This document shows positions 1-8,654 of a DNA stretch of 64,000 nucleotides, piece by piece. Each line of letters begins with the position of its first letter. Position 1 is the stretch's first letter. The DNA is taken from contig JAUXTN010000002.1 in NCBI GenBank assembly GCA_030684355.1, positions 154,069 through 218,068 of the forward strand, written 5' to 3'. Both the position numbers and the translations under genes were made by a program. The notes beneath the pieces were generated by a model. The model saw only the letters and a list, made by a program, of their open reading frames with translations, made no database searches and was not told where the DNA came from. The stretch comes from Pseudomonadota bacterium. GTDB taxonomy: Bacteria > Myxococcota_A > UBA796 > SXON01.

Positions 1-52
1 GGAACTCGTTGTCTTCGAAGTCCTCCCCCAACACGAACGCGATCTTCGCCAT
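1..52 (-). CDS. PfpI/DJ-1-like protein, N-terminal fragment
   Basis: Only the first 17 codons are present; the gene runs off the left edge. Read on the minus strand from the ATG at 52 it begins MAKIAFVLGEDFEDNEF. This matches the first beta strand and the D-F-E-D-x-E-F motif of PfpI/DJ-1 (class I glutamine amidotransferase-like) proteins, where the Glu of that motif supports the nucleophilic Cys. A strong ribosome binding site, GGGAGGAG, ends four bases before the ATG. Family members act as proteases, deglycases or chaperones, and the fragment cannot tell which. The call rests on this motif only. Confidence 0.6.
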   Translation of the reverse strand, partial: MAKIAFVLGEDFEDNEF

Positions 53-143
53 GGCTCCTCCCATGGCTGAATGTGGGGGCGCGCCGGGGGAGGGTCGGTC
101 ATGTTTCGCCCTAGCCAGGCGGTCGCGAGCCGGTGGCTCTCGA

Positions 144-2777
144 TCAGGGCGACCAGTCGCACGCCTTCGGCCCCGGGGGGGTCCACACGCCGTCCCCGTC
201 GCCGTCTACGAAGATGGGGTTGACGATGACCCGGGGGACCTCGTCGGCGGCGTAGCCGGAGAGGCCGCGGGGCATGGCGTCGGCGCCGATCGCGAGGACC
301 ACCACGTAGAGGTCGCCGCCGACGGGGAGGGTGCGGGTCTCGTCGAGCTTCACGACGCCGGAGGGGTCCGTGGCCTCGATCGACCAGGCGGCGTCGCAGT
401 TCACGAGGACCTCCACCCGCGTCACGTCGATCTCCGCGAGCGCCTCGACGTGGAGGGAGAGGTCGGCCTCGCCGTCGGTCACGAGCGCCGTCTCGCCGGG
501 CCCCGCGCCGTCCACGGTCACCCGCGCGAACGCACCCGCGCTCACCTGGGCGGCGCCCCCGAGCGTGCCCGCCACGAAGTCCTCCACGACCGCCGCGGCA
601 TCGTCGGGGACCGCCACGTAGGTCCGCGGCGTGCCGGGCGTGTCCATCCCGTGCTCGTCGGTCACGCCCACGGCGGTGACCCGGTAGCCCAGGTTGTGGA
701 AGGCCAGCCAGTCGAGGAGGGCGCCGCTGTGACGCGGGTCGTCGGGCTCGAGGTAGGGGCTCCGCAGCCCATTGAGGAGCTCGAAGCTGTCGAAGTCCCA
801 GGACCAGACCGCCGTGCCGGGGGTGAGGCCGAGGGCCTCCGGGTCGTCCATCGCCGGGGGGTCGGAGAGGCGGTCCCAGTCGAGGATGCAGAGGATGCCG
901 CACTCGTCGTTGACGCGCGAGTGGTTGAGCTGGACGACGTCGGCGCCGCGCTCGCGCTCGGCCGCGTAGATGCCCCCGAACGCGAGGTCGTACCAGCGCA
1001 CGGGGTCGCCGCGGACGTCGGGGGTCTCCGGGAAGGGCCAGGCGTTCGTGTGCTCCGGCAGGCTGGCGGTGATCTCGCTGCCGAGCGCGTAGAGGAGCCA
1101 CTCGTCGACGCCCGCGTCGGTGAGGGCCCCGGAGAGGTCGATGATCGCCTCGTGATCCGTGGAGATGACGAGATCGAGCCCGCTCGCGGCGGCGGTCCGC
1201 ATCCGGTCGACCGGGAGCACCTGGCTGTCCGCGCTCGGGCCGGAGTGGACGTGGCTGTCGTAGCTGGCCCACCCGCTCGTATCGACGACGAGGGGGAGCT
1301 CCGCCGCGAGCGTGGCGGTGCCGTCCGCCGGGACGTCGATCTCCGTCGTGACCAGGGCGTGCTCGTAGCCGCGGGAGAGCCAGGCGGTGTAGTGCCCGGG
1401 GGCCACGGGGACGTCTGGATCCTGGGGGGTCGGGTAGGCGCTGGTCGTGTAGCCGTCGTCGCGCTCGAGCTCGACGCGGACGGGGAGGGGATTGCCCTCG
1501 CCGTCGGTCGCGGCCACGGTGATCCCGCCGACCGCGCCGATGGGGAGGGAGAGCGCGCCCGCGGCCTCCGGGGCCACCTCCATGGCCTCGCCGTCGTCGC
1601 GCCCGGCCCCGCTGGCCTGGACGCGCCAAGCGCCCTCGATGGCGAGCGTGCGCCCGGAGAAGCGCCCCCCCGCGTCGGTGACGAGGGTGGTGAGCACCGA
1701 CCATTCGCCGCTGTCGTCGGGCGAGGCGACCTCGATGAGCGCGCCGGGGACGGGGTTTCCCGAGGGGTCGACCACCGCGCCGCCGAGGTCGTGCCACGCG
1801 GTGGCGAAGCCGGGCACGGGATCGTCCAGGTGGGACTCGAGGCCCGCGGCGGCGCTGGCGGCGTCGGTGGCCCCGACGGCGATGGCGAAGGCGGCCTCGT
1901 CCCCGACCACCAGCGGCTCGGCGACCTGGTTCACGTCCACGAGTACGCTGACGCCGGCGATCTCGGTGCGCGCCAGGGTGCCGCCGGGCATCGCGATGGC
2001 GCTGGAGCCGCCGTCGCTGCCGTCCCCCGTCCACGCCACGCCCACGTCGAAGCCGATGCCGCCGACGGAGAGCTCGCCCGACGCGTACGCGGTGTTCTCG
2101 GTGTAGTCGGAGGGGAAGACGACCGACCCGACCAGGAAGCCGTCGGTGATGGGCTCGCCGCCGAGGAGCACGTCGAGCTGGAGCACGCTCTCGCCGGGCT
2201 CCAGCGTGTAGCGCAGCGTGAGATCGAGGCCGTAGAGATCCCCGAGGAGCTTGCGCCCGCCGCCCTCGTAGACGCGGCGCATCAGCGTGAGCTCGACCAG
2301 CCAGAAGCGATCGTCGGTGCCGTGCACGTCCACGATGGCGGGGCCGCCGTCCGAGCCGTCGGACACGATCTCGACGCTGTCGCCGCGGATCATGTGCATG
2401 CTGCTGGAGGAGAAGTCCGCGAGGTCGAGCTGCCCGACGACGAGGCCCATCTCCCCGAAGCGCTCGGGTCCGGCCTGGGCGCAGCCGCTGACCGCCACGG
2501 CGTCGATCGGCATGCCACCGTAGTGGTAGTAGGTGCGCGGGTCGTCGGGCCCCTGGATGACGAACGCCACTCGCTCGTTGAGCAGCAGCACGTCGCCGGG
2601 CGCGGCGAGCGCGTCCGGGCCCCAGGGCACCTCCGCGAGGTCCGTCAGCGTGCGCGCGCCGGCGCGGCCGGCCTGGGGGCACCCGTTGAGGAAGAGCCCC
2701 TCGCCGACGGCGATGGGCCCCGGGAGGATCGGCGTGGGGTCGGGGGTGCAGCCCAGCAACAGGAGCGTGACGAACAT
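144..2777 (-). CDS. PHP-domain (CehA/McbA-type) metallohydrolase lipoprotein
   Basis: This 877-residue protein begins with a very short lipoprotein signal (MFVTLLLLGC, Cys10) and should be lipid-anchored in the envelope. Residues about 330-400 and 410-490 look like carboxypeptidase-regulatory/Ig-like beta domains (GGAVVDPSGNPVPGALIEV). From about residue 503 a PHP metallohydrolase domain follows: H509-x-H511 in YDSHVHSG, STDHE near 540, LNHSR near 618 and TDEHG near 706 are the expected metal ligands. CehA/McbA-like proteins hydrolyse esters or phosphoesters; the substrate here is unknown. The N-terminal 320 residues are unassigned beta-rich sequence. The gene is monocistronic as far as visible. 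A -10-like TACGAT lies 6 nt before the ATG, which suggests a leaderless mRNA. Confidence 0.8.
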   Translation of the reverse strand: MFVTLLLLGCTPDPTPILPGPIAVGEGLFLNGCPQAGRAGARTLTDLAEVPWGPDALAAPGDVLLLNERVAFVIQGPDDPRTYYHYGGMPIDAVAVSGCAQAGPERFGEMGLVVGQLDLADFSSSSMHMIRGDSVEIVSDGSDGGPAIVDVHGTDDRFWLVELTLMRRVYEGGGRKLLGDLYGLDLTLRYTLEPGESVLQLDVLLGGEPITDGFLVGSVVFPSDYTENTAYASGELSVGGIGFDVGVAWTGDGSDGGSSAIAMPGGTLARTEIAGVSVLVDVNQVAEPLVVGDEAAFAIAVGATDAASAAAGLESHLDDPVPGFATAWHDLGGAVVDPSGNPVPGALIEVASPDDSGEWSVLTTLVTDAGGRFSGRTLAIEGAWRVQASGAGRDDGEAMEVAPEAAGALSLPIGAVGGITVAATDGEGNPLPVRVELERDDGYTTSAYPTPQDPDVPVAPGHYTAWLSRGYEHALVTTEIDVPADGTATLAAELPLVVDTSGWASYDSHVHSGPSADSQVLPVDRMRTAAASGLDLVISTDHEAIIDLSGALTDAGVDEWLLYALGSEITASLPEHTNAWPFPETPDVRGDPVRWYDLAFGGIYAAERERGADVVQLNHSRVNDECGILCILDWDRLSDPPAMDDPEALGLTPGTAVWSWDFDSFELLNGLRSPYLEPDDPRHSGALLDWLAFHNLGYRVTAVGVTDEHGMDTPGTPRTYVAVPDDAAAVVEDFVAGTLGGAAQVSAGAFARVTVDGAGPGETALVTDGEADLSLHVEALAEIDVTRVEVLVNCDAAWSIEATDPSGVVKLDETRTLPVGGDLYVVVLAIGADAMPRGLSGYAADEVPRVIVNPIFVDGDGDGVWTPPGPKACDWSP

Positions 2778-2783
2778 GCGGCG

Positions 2784-2789
2784 ATCGTA
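2784..2789 (-). promoter_or_regulatory. -10-like TACGAT, leaderless type
   Basis: On the minus strand TACGAT is followed by 6 nt (CGCCGC) and the ATG of the PHP lipoprotein. There is no Shine-Dalgarno sequence between them. Confidence 0.5.
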
Positions 2790-2828
2790 CCGCGAGCGCG
2801 TGCGTTCCGGCGGGCCCTCCCGAGCGGG

Positions 2829-3290
2829 TCACACCTTCGGGTGGGTGAACACCTTCTTCTCGGCCTCGTGGCGCTGCCGTGCGCGGGGCCCCGGCCCGGC
2901 GGTCCCGACCTGGACGCCACGGCGCGTCGCCCACGCCAGCGCCGCGCGCTTCACCTTCGGGGCGAGCCAGCGCCGGAGCGGCGGGATGAAGAGCAGGATC
3001 CCGGTCACGTCGGTGAGCACGCCCGGGGTGACGAGCAGCACGCTCCCGACGAGGACGAGCGCGCCCTCCACGAGCTTGTCGGCGGGGGCCTTCTGCTCGC
3101 GCAGGGCCTCGAAGAGCTCGCGCAGCACGGAGACGCCGGCGCGCTTGCCGAGCCAGGCCCCGAGGATGCCGATGGCGACGACGTAGAGCATCGTCTCGAA
3201 GCCCCCGACGACCCGGCCGATCTCGATGAGCGTCCAGAGCTCCACCGCGGGGACCACGGTGAAGAGGAGGAACAGGATGAGGAACGTCAT
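2829..3290 (-). CDS. fxsA: FxsA family membrane protein
   Basis: A 153-residue protein matching FxsA in length and order. It has a hydrophobic N-terminus with P-A-V-E-L-W, a Gly-rich middle segment (VVAIGILGAWLGKRAG), a second hydrophobic stretch with LLVTPGVLTDVTG, and a charged C-terminal tail. FxsA in E. coli relieves F-plasmid exclusion of phage T7; its native role is unsettled. Its ATG overlaps the mazG stop as ATGA, so the two are translationally coupled. The start is fixed by this overlap and by the hydrophobic N-terminus that follows. Two to three membrane segments are predicted by eye. Confidence 0.85.
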   Translation of the reverse strand: MTFLILFLLFTVVPAVELWTLIEIGRVVGGFETMLYVVAIGILGAWLGKRAGVSVLRELFEALREQKAPADKLVEGALVLVGSVLLVTPGVLTDVTGILLFIPPLRRWLAPKVKRAALAWATRRGVQVGTAGPGPRARQRHEAEKKVFTHPKV

Positions 3291-4069
3291 GTGCCGCCGA
3301 CCTCCTGGCGCTTCGCGTCCTGCCACCATGCCTCGAGGCGGTCGAGCCCCGCTTCTTCCATCGCGACCCCGGCGGCGCGCGCCGACGCCTCGACCTTGCG
3401 GAAGCGGCCCTCGAACCGCGCGTTCGCCTCGCGCAGGGCGTCCTCCCCGGCGACCCCGAGGAACCGCCCGAGGCTCGCGGTGGCGAGCAGGAGGTCTCCG
3501 TACTCGTGGCGGATGGCCGCGGGATCCCCGCTGCGCATGGCCTCTTCGAGCTCGGCGCGCTCCTCGTCGATCTTCTGGAGCACGCCCGTGACGTCGGGCC
3601 AGTCGAACCCGACGTGGGCCACCTTCTCGCCCACCCGGTGCGCCCGCAGGAGCGCGGGGAGCGAGCCCGGCACGCCGTCCACCCGCGAGCCGCTCTTCCG
3701 CCGCGCCGCCTTGCGCGCCTCCCACGCGCCGACCGTGCCCGCGAGGGAGCTGTCCTCGGGGGTCTCCCCGCCGTACACGTGCGGATGGCGCTCGATCATC
3801 TTCGTGACGATGCCCTCCGCCACGGCTTCGATGTCGAAGGCGCCCTGCTCCTCGGCGAGGCGCGCGAGAAAGTACACCTGGAACAGGAGATCCCCGAGCT
3901 CCTCCCGAAGCTTTCCGGGGTCCGGCTCGAACGCGTCGAGCGCGTCCAGCACCTCGTGGGCCTCCTCGAGCAGGTAAGGACGCATCGAGCGGAGGTCCTG
4001 GGCGCGGTCCCACGGGCACTCCGCGCGGAGCTTCGCGACGACCATCCGAAGCTCTTCTACAGACGACAC
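3287..4069 (-). CDS. mazG: MazG nucleoside triphosphate pyrophosphohydrolase
   Basis: A 260-residue two-domain MazG. It hydrolyses NTPs to NMP and pyrophosphate and so cleans the nucleotide pool. The first MazG repeat carries LRAECPWDRAQ, the metal-binding EEAHEVLDA and EELGDLLFQVYF. The second carries KVAHVGFDWPDV, E-E-R-A-E-L-E-E and HEYGDLLLA. The GTG at 4069 is chosen because the MazG fold begins directly after it and a TATCTT box lies 10 nt upstream; a TTG at 4081 overlaps that box and is less likely. The stop overlaps the fxsA start (ATGA). The gene is divergent from a Ser/Thr kinase. Confidence 0.9.
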   Translation of the reverse strand: MSSVEELRMVVAKLRAECPWDRAQDLRSMRPYLLEEAHEVLDALDAFEPDPGKLREELGDLLFQVYFLARLAEEQGAFDIEAVAEGIVTKMIERHPHVYGGETPEDSSLAGTVGAWEARKAARRKSGSRVDGVPGSLPALLRAHRVGEKVAHVGFDWPDVTGVLQKIDEERAELEEAMRSGDPAAIRHEYGDLLLATASLGRFLGVAGEDALREANARFEGRFRKVEASARAAGVAMEEAGLDRLEAWWQDAKRQEVGGT

Positions 4070-4117
4070 GCGCTCCCTCAAGATAGACGACACCGCTAAC
4101 CGGCTCTTGGAGCACGC

Positions 4118-5602
4118 TTGACCCCATCGACCCCGGCCGCCCCAGAGATCTTCGGCAACTACCACCTGCTGGAGAAGATCGCGACCGGCGGCATGGCCGA
4201 GGTGTACCGGGCCCGCTCGCACGGCGCGATGGGGTTCGAGAAGATCCTCGTCATCAAGCGGATCCTCGACAACCTGGCGAAGGACGAGGAGTTCAAGGAG
4301 CTCTTCAAGGTCGAGGCCCGCATCGCGGCGCTGCTCTCGCACGTGAACATCGTGCAGGTCTTCGAGCTCGGCCAGGAGGACGAGAGCCTCTACATCGCGA
4401 TGGAGTACGTCCACGGCATCGACCTCGCGCGGCTCGTGAGCCGGGCGCGCGCCGTCGGCGAGTTCCCCGTCGCGCTCGCGCTGTTCGCGTGCGGCGAGGT
4501 GCTGAAGGCCCTCCAGTTCGCCCACCACTACACCGACAACGACGGCCGGCCGCTGCACATCGTGCACTGCGACATCTCGCCGCAGAACATCCTCATCAGC
4601 TTCTCGGGCGAGGTGAAGATCACCGACTTCGGCATCAGCCGCGCCGCGATCCAGAAGGGCAACCAGGACGTCATCCGGGGCAAGTACGCGTACATGAGCC
4701 CCGAGCAGGTCGAGGGCAAGTCGCTCGACGGCCGCAGTGACCTTTTTTCACTTGGGATCGTGCTCTACGAGCTCCTGACGGGCCGTCGGCTCTTCAAGTC
4801 GAAGAGCCGCGACGAGACCCTCGCGCGCGTCCGGCGCGCCGAGGTGCCGAGCCCGCGCGCGTACCGCCCCGAGATCAGCGAGGACCTCGAGGCCTTCCTG
4901 CTCCGCACGCTGTCGCGCCACCGCGAGGACCGCTGGGTGGATGCCGCGGAGATGATGGACGCGCTCTCGGCGCTCGTCGTGCGCGAGGGGCACCGCGCCA
5001 CCAACAACGACCTGTCGACCTACCTGCGCGAGGTCATCGAGGCCGCCAACGCCTCGGCCGAGCCCGCCGAGTCGGCCGCGCGCCCGCGGGCCGCCCGCAC
5101 CGTGGCCCCCTCGCCGGTCGTGGTCCTCGCGATGGAGGCCTCCCCGCCGCCGCGCAGCATCGCCACGCCGCGCGCGAGCCTCGCCGGGCTCACCGTGGAG
5201 TGGGCGGGCATCATCAACGAGGGTGGCGGCGAGATCTGGGAGCGGGGCGAGGGCTCCCTGCTCATCTGCTGGACCGTGACCCAGGGCTTCCGGGACACCG
5301 TGAGCAAGGCCGTGCGCACGAGCATCGCGCTCCAGAAGGCGACCGCCGCCGCGGGCTACCGGCTCTCCGTGGGGGTCGCGCCGGGGGTGGCCCGGGTGCT
5401 CCCCGAGACCCGCCGCCCCGCCGAAGGGTGGGAGCTCGCGGGCCCGTTCTACCTCGCGCGGTGGATGATGAACCTCTCCGCTCACCGCGGCCGCGTCCTG
5501 CTCACCGAGGTGGGGGCGCGGCAGGTGGAGGAGGGGACGACCTTGTTGGGGCGGATCCCGATCCAGGGGAACAAGTATATCAACCTGTACGAGGTGGGCT
5601 GA
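4118..5602 (+). CDS. Ser/Thr protein kinase with degenerate nucleotide-cyclase-like C-terminus
   Basis: A 494-residue cytoplasmic kinase. The Hanks domain spans about residues 15-290, with the Gly loop IATGGMAEVY, Lys47, the catalytic loop H150-C151-D152 with N157, D170-F-G, and the activation-segment end YMSPEQ. The Arg of HRD is replaced by Cys, so it is a non-RD kinase. After a Pro/Ala linker, residues about 350-494 resemble a class III cyclase homology domain (GEGSLLICW, YRLSVGVAPGVARV, ARWMMNLSAHRGRVLLTE). The metal-binding Asp pair is not visible, so this domain is probably sensory or ligand-binding. The start is TTG with GGAG five bases upstream. There is no transmembrane segment. Confidence 0.85.
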   Translation: MTPSTPAAPEIFGNYHLLEKIATGGMAEVYRARSHGAMGFEKILVIKRILDNLAKDEEFKELFKVEARIAALLSHVNIVQVFELGQEDESLYIAMEYVHGIDLARLVSRARAVGEFPVALALFACGEVLKALQFAHHYTDNDGRPLHIVHCDISPQNILISFSGEVKITDFGISRAAIQKGNQDVIRGKYAYMSPEQVEGKSLDGRSDLFSLGIVLYELLTGRRLFKSKSRDETLARVRRAEVPSPRAYRPEISEDLEAFLLRTLSRHREDRWVDAAEMMDALSALVVREGHRATNNDLSTYLREVIEAANASAEPAESAARPRAARTVAPSPVVVLAMEASPPPRSIATPRASLAGLTVEWAGIINEGGGEIWERGEGSLLICWTVTQGFRDTVSKAVRTSIALQKATAAAGYRLSVGVAPGVARVLPETRRPAEGWELAGPFYLARWMMNLSAHRGRVLLTEVGARQVEEGTTLLGRIPIQGNKYINLYEVG

Positions 5603-5643
5603 CCGGCGCAGCGGCGCTCACCCCGCACGCCGCACCCCCCAGC

Positions 5644-5661
5644 GTTGCGTCACGACGCAAC
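5644..5661. terminator. Hairpin between convergent genes
   Basis: GTTGCGT-CACG-ACGCAAC forms a perfect 7-bp stem with a 4-nt loop between the kinase and the nucleotidyltransferase, which converge here. There is no T-tract, so a terminator role is only plausible. Confidence 0.35.
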
Positions 5662-5675
5662 CCACGCCCAGGCCC

Positions 5676-6692
5676 TCACCCCGCGACGATCGCCGCCTCC
5701 ACGAGGTCGACGCAGAGCCGGTCGAGCGCGTAGCGATCGGGCTCGCGGGGCAGCGGCGAGCCGCCGGTCTTGTAGAGCCCCTCGAGCTCGACCTCGATGT
5801 CGTCCGCCCACGCGATGAGCCGGTCGTAGTCCCACGCGCCGCCGCGGATCGCGAGGAGCTCGGCGGCGTCGATGTCCCCGCGCCACACATGCACCTGGCC
5901 GGTCGTCAGGATCTCCTTGCCCATGCGCAAGAGCCGCACCAGGTGGGCGCCGTGCTTGGTGTCATACCCGTAGCGCTCCTCGAGGGCGGCGCGCGCCGGG
6001 TTGCGGGTCACCTTCCAATGTTGGTACTGCTCCCAATGGGTCCGCGCGGAACGGTAGAACTTCTCCCGTTGGAGGAGCTCCAGCGCGCTGGTGGACAGGC
6101 CGAGCTCCTCGGCGGTCATCCCGCGCTCCATCAAGGCGTCGACCGCGCCGAGCTGATCGCGGGGAAGGACGCCGCCGCCCTCGGGGAGCCCGTACGCCGT
6201 GCGGGTGGGCTCCTCCTTGGGCGGGTGGAGCAGCCACTCCCGGTGCGTCCGGATGCGCTTCAACTGGGCGTGGGCGTAGCCGGCGAAGGTGTGGCGGCAT
6301 TTCTGTGACAGGAAGAGCGGGCGTGCGGCGCGGAGGCGCTCGCCGAGGGGGGTGGCGAGGCGCACCTCCGCGTCGCGGCAGAACAGGACGTCGAGGATGT
6401 TGGGGTTGGCCTCGGCGGCGAGGCCGATGAACTTGCGGAGGTCATAGACCACGCCCTCGAGCTTGGACGTCGCGACCGCCGCGCGCTCCTCGGGGGAGAG
6501 GAGCGGCGCGAACGGCACGAGGTGTTTGGGCTTGTCGACCTGCTCGAAGCGATGGAGGAAGCCATGGAGGATGGCGCGGGGCGGCACCGCCACGCCCTTT
6601 ACGTCCACGTCGCTCGTGGCCGTGTGGATGCCGTACGCGCGGGATCCACCGACCGTGAGGAGGAGGGTGTGGCGGAGCAGGTCGAATTGCAT
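5676..6692 (-). CDS. RlaP-like nucleotidyltransferase (DNA polymerase beta superfamily)
   Basis: A 338-residue protein. The N-terminal nucleotidyltransferase signature GGSRAYGIHTATSDVDVKGV (residues 15-34) holds the G-S motif (16-17) and the metal-binding D28-x-D30. Later segments (KLEGVVYDLRKFI, NPNILDVLFC, KHGAHLVRLLRMG) fit the COG3541/RlaP group, known in some bacteria from RNA repair neighbourhoods. No RNA ligase or other repair gene is next to it here, so substrate and role are open. The -10-like box TAGGTT overlaps the stop codon of the upstream surface-protein gene and sits 6 nt before the ATG. Confidence 0.8.
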   Translation of the reverse strand: MQFDLLRHTLLLTVGGSRAYGIHTATSDVDVKGVAVPPRAILHGFLHRFEQVDKPKHLVPFAPLLSPEERAAVATSKLEGVVYDLRKFIGLAAEANPNILDVLFCRDAEVRLATPLGERLRAARPLFLSQKCRHTFAGYAHAQLKRIRTHREWLLHPPKEEPTRTAYGLPEGGGVLPRDQLGAVDALMERGMTAEELGLSTSALELLQREKFYRSARTHWEQYQHWKVTRNPARAALEERYGYDTKHGAHLVRLLRMGKEILTTGQVHVWRGDIDAAELLAIRGGAWDYDRLIAWADDIEVELEGLYKTGGSPLPREPDRYALDRLCVDLVEAAIVAG

Positions 6693-6698
6693 CGCCGG

Positions 6699-6704
6699 AA
6701 CCTA
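6699..6704 (-). promoter_or_regulatory. -10-like TAGGTT, leaderless type
   Basis: TAGGTT, 6 nt (CCGGCG), then the ATG at 6692 on the minus strand. The box includes the TAG stop of the upstream gene. No Shine-Dalgarno sequence. Confidence 0.55.
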
Positions 6705-8654
6705 ACGCCGGGCCCGCCGCCGCCGGAGGAGGGCCACCGCCGCCAACACGAGCCCGACGCCGCTCCCGGCCGGCGTCACGCTGGTGCACCCGCAGCCCCC
6801 CGCGTCGCTCCCACCGTCGCCGCCGTCCAGCCCGGTGTCCTCGGCCGCGGGCTCGCCGAGGTACTGCACGTTGTCCGCGCCGCTGCAATCGGCGTCCACG
6901 CCGTCGCCCGGCAGGTCCGAGGCGTCGGGGTTGGCCCAGCGGTCGGTGTCGTCGCAGTCGTCGGCGTTGTCGACCGCGCCGTCCGGGAGGTCGCACGCGA
7001 CGACGCTCGCCGAGGGGTCTCCGAAGCCGTCCCCGTCGGCGTCGGCGTAGAAGGTCGAGCCACCGGGGGCGTCGTTGTCGACGAGGCCGTCACAGTCGTC
7101 GTCCACGCCGTCGCACACCTCGGCGGCGCCGGGGTGGCGCGCGTCCGAGGTGTCGTCACAATCGGTGGTGGTGTCCGCGCCGTCGCCGTCACGGTCGGCC
7201 GTGGGCTGGCCGGGGCCGCCGTACGCGCCGATGTCGCTGCGGGAGCCGTCGAGGTCGAAGATGGCGGGGTCCCCCTGGTCCTTGAACGCGGAGTCGCCGC
7301 GCAGCCGCAGATCGTCGTTGTCGCAGTCGTCGTCCGCGGACCAGGCCACGAAGCCGGGGTCCGCGACGACGTTGCCGCCGGCGCCGTTCTCTACCCAGAA
7401 GTAGCCCGACCCGTCCGCCACCGCATTTTCGTACCACCCACCGTACGTCACCGGCGAGTTGGCCTCGGTCGCGGCCTCCCCGGTGTAGATGCCCGTGCCC
7501 GCGGAGGTGTGCGCGACGACGGTGTTGGTCCACGCGCCGTAGGACCAGCTCGCGGCGTAGGCGCCGCCGGAGACCGTCGCGGAATTGCCGACGAACGTGC
7601 CCTGGCGCAGGTCGCCGGCGTAGGACGCGTAGCGGTGGGCGCCGCCGCCGTACGCCGCGGTGTTGCCGACGAACACGTTGTTCGCCCACGTGTCCACGTT
7701 GGTCCACTGCACGGACGCGCCCCCGCCCGAGCCGGCGGAGTTGCCACAGAACGTGTTGCCGCGGAGGGTGGTCGTGCCGGTGACATAGGCGAGGAGCCCG
7801 CCGCCGCTCCCCGTCGCGACGTTGCGCGTGAAGGTGGTCGTCGCGATGCCGACGGTGCTCGCCCAGCCCACCCACAGCGCGCCGCCGTCCGTCCCGGTGT
7901 TGTCCACGAACGTGCTGTCCGCGATGTCCAGCACCCCGTACCCGCTGTCCACCGGGTAGAACATCAGGGCGCCGCCCCCCGTGCCGGGCGCCGCGTTGCC
8001 CGCGAAGGTGGCGCCCCGGACGGTGAGGTCCGAGTAGTCCCACGTCGCGACGGCGCCGCCGTAGTACCCGCTGGTGTTCCCGGTGAACACGCTGCCCGTC
8101 AGCGTGACGGCGTTGTCGTAGTACGCCATCGCCCCGCCGCCCGTGCCGGCGGAGGCGTTGTCGGCGAACGTGGAGCCGACGTCGTTCCAGGTGGCGTAGG
8201 CGTAGAGGTACACCCCCGCCCCCTCCCAGGCCACGTTCCCCTGGAACGTGCAGCCCGTCGTGGTGAGCGCGGCCCCGTAGGCCCAGATCCCGCCGCCCGA
8301 CCAGTCGCTCCGCCCCGTGCCGGTGACGGTCACCCCGTCGAGCGTCGCCGTGCTCCACTCGATGTGGAACGCGCGCCCGGCGGTGTTGCGGACGGTCAGG
8401 CCCGAGATCGTGACGGTCTCTCCGGCCACGACGCGCACGGTGTTGTCGCAGAGGCCGGTGCCGTCGATCGTGCCGGCGCCGGTGAGGGTGAGCGACTTGC
8501 CCGCGGTGTCGACACACTCCGCCCAGGTGCCCGCCGGCACCTCCACGGTGTCCCCCGATGCCGCGAGGGCGATGGTCTCGGTGATCGTCGCGGCGTCGGT
8601 GCCGACCTGCCACGTGGCGGCACTTGCGTACCCGATCAACGGGGTGAGGATCAC
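6702..8654 (-). CDS. Secreted beta-helix protein with MopE-like repeats and MYXO-CTERM-like anchor
   Basis: A 650-residue surface protein. A short signal peptide (ending near SAATW) precedes a Pmp-type right-handed beta-helix with repeated G-N-T / GGGA units up to about residue 470. Three D-x-D-x-D-x...DCDD segments follow, the Ca/metal-binding repeats of MopE-like Myxococcota proteins, and then GGCGC, a hydrophobic stretch and LLRRRRARR. That tail matches the plan of MYXO-CTERM sorting signals. The GTG start overlaps the upstream stop as GTGA and has GGAGG at about 5 nt, so the gene is translated together with the BNR protein before it. Beta-helix proteins often bind or cleave polysaccharide; no catalytic residues could be assigned. 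Confidence 0.75.
   Translation of the reverse strand: MILTPLIGYASAATWQVGTDAATITETIALAASGDTVEVPAGTWAECVDTAGKSLTLTGAGTIDGTGLCDNTVRVVAGETVTISGLTVRNTAGRAFHIEWSTATLDGVTVTGTGRSDWSGGGIWAYGAALTTTGCTFQGNVAWEGAGVYLYAYATWNDVGSTFADNASAGTGGGAMAYYDNAVTLTGSVFTGNTSGYYGGAVATWDYSDLTVRGATFAGNAAPGTGGGALMFYPVDSGYGVLDIADSTFVDNTGTDGGALWVGWASTVGIATTTFTRNVATGSGGGLLAYVTGTTTLRGNTFCGNSAGSGGGASVQWTNVDTWANNVFVGNTAAYGGGAHRYASYAGDLRQGTFVGNSATVSGGAYAASWSYGAWTNTVVAHTSAGTGIYTGEAATEANSPVTYGGWYENAVADGSGYFWVENGAGGNVVADPGFVAWSADDDCDNDDLRLRGDSAFKDQGDPAIFDLDGSRSDIGAYGGPGQPTADRDGDGADTTTDCDDTSDARHPGAAEVCDGVDDDCDGLVDNDAPGGSTFYADADGDGFGDPSASVVACDLPDGAVDNADDCDDTDRWANPDASDLPGDGVDADCSGADNVQYLGEPAAEDTGLDGGDGGSDAGGCGCTSVTPAGSGVGLVLAAVALLRRRRARR

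Noticed and set aside
9..3977. 1322-codon plus-strand open frame opposite the PHP, FxsA and MazG genes
   Set aside because: It is the antisense shadow of three real genes; high GC leaves few stops. Its residues are dominated by Arg/Gly/His/Pro/Ala/Val and no domain was recognisable.
4070..4567. N-terminal extension of MazG
   Set aside because: It overlaps the kinase gene in antisense and has no MazG sequence; the fold starts at the GTG 4069.
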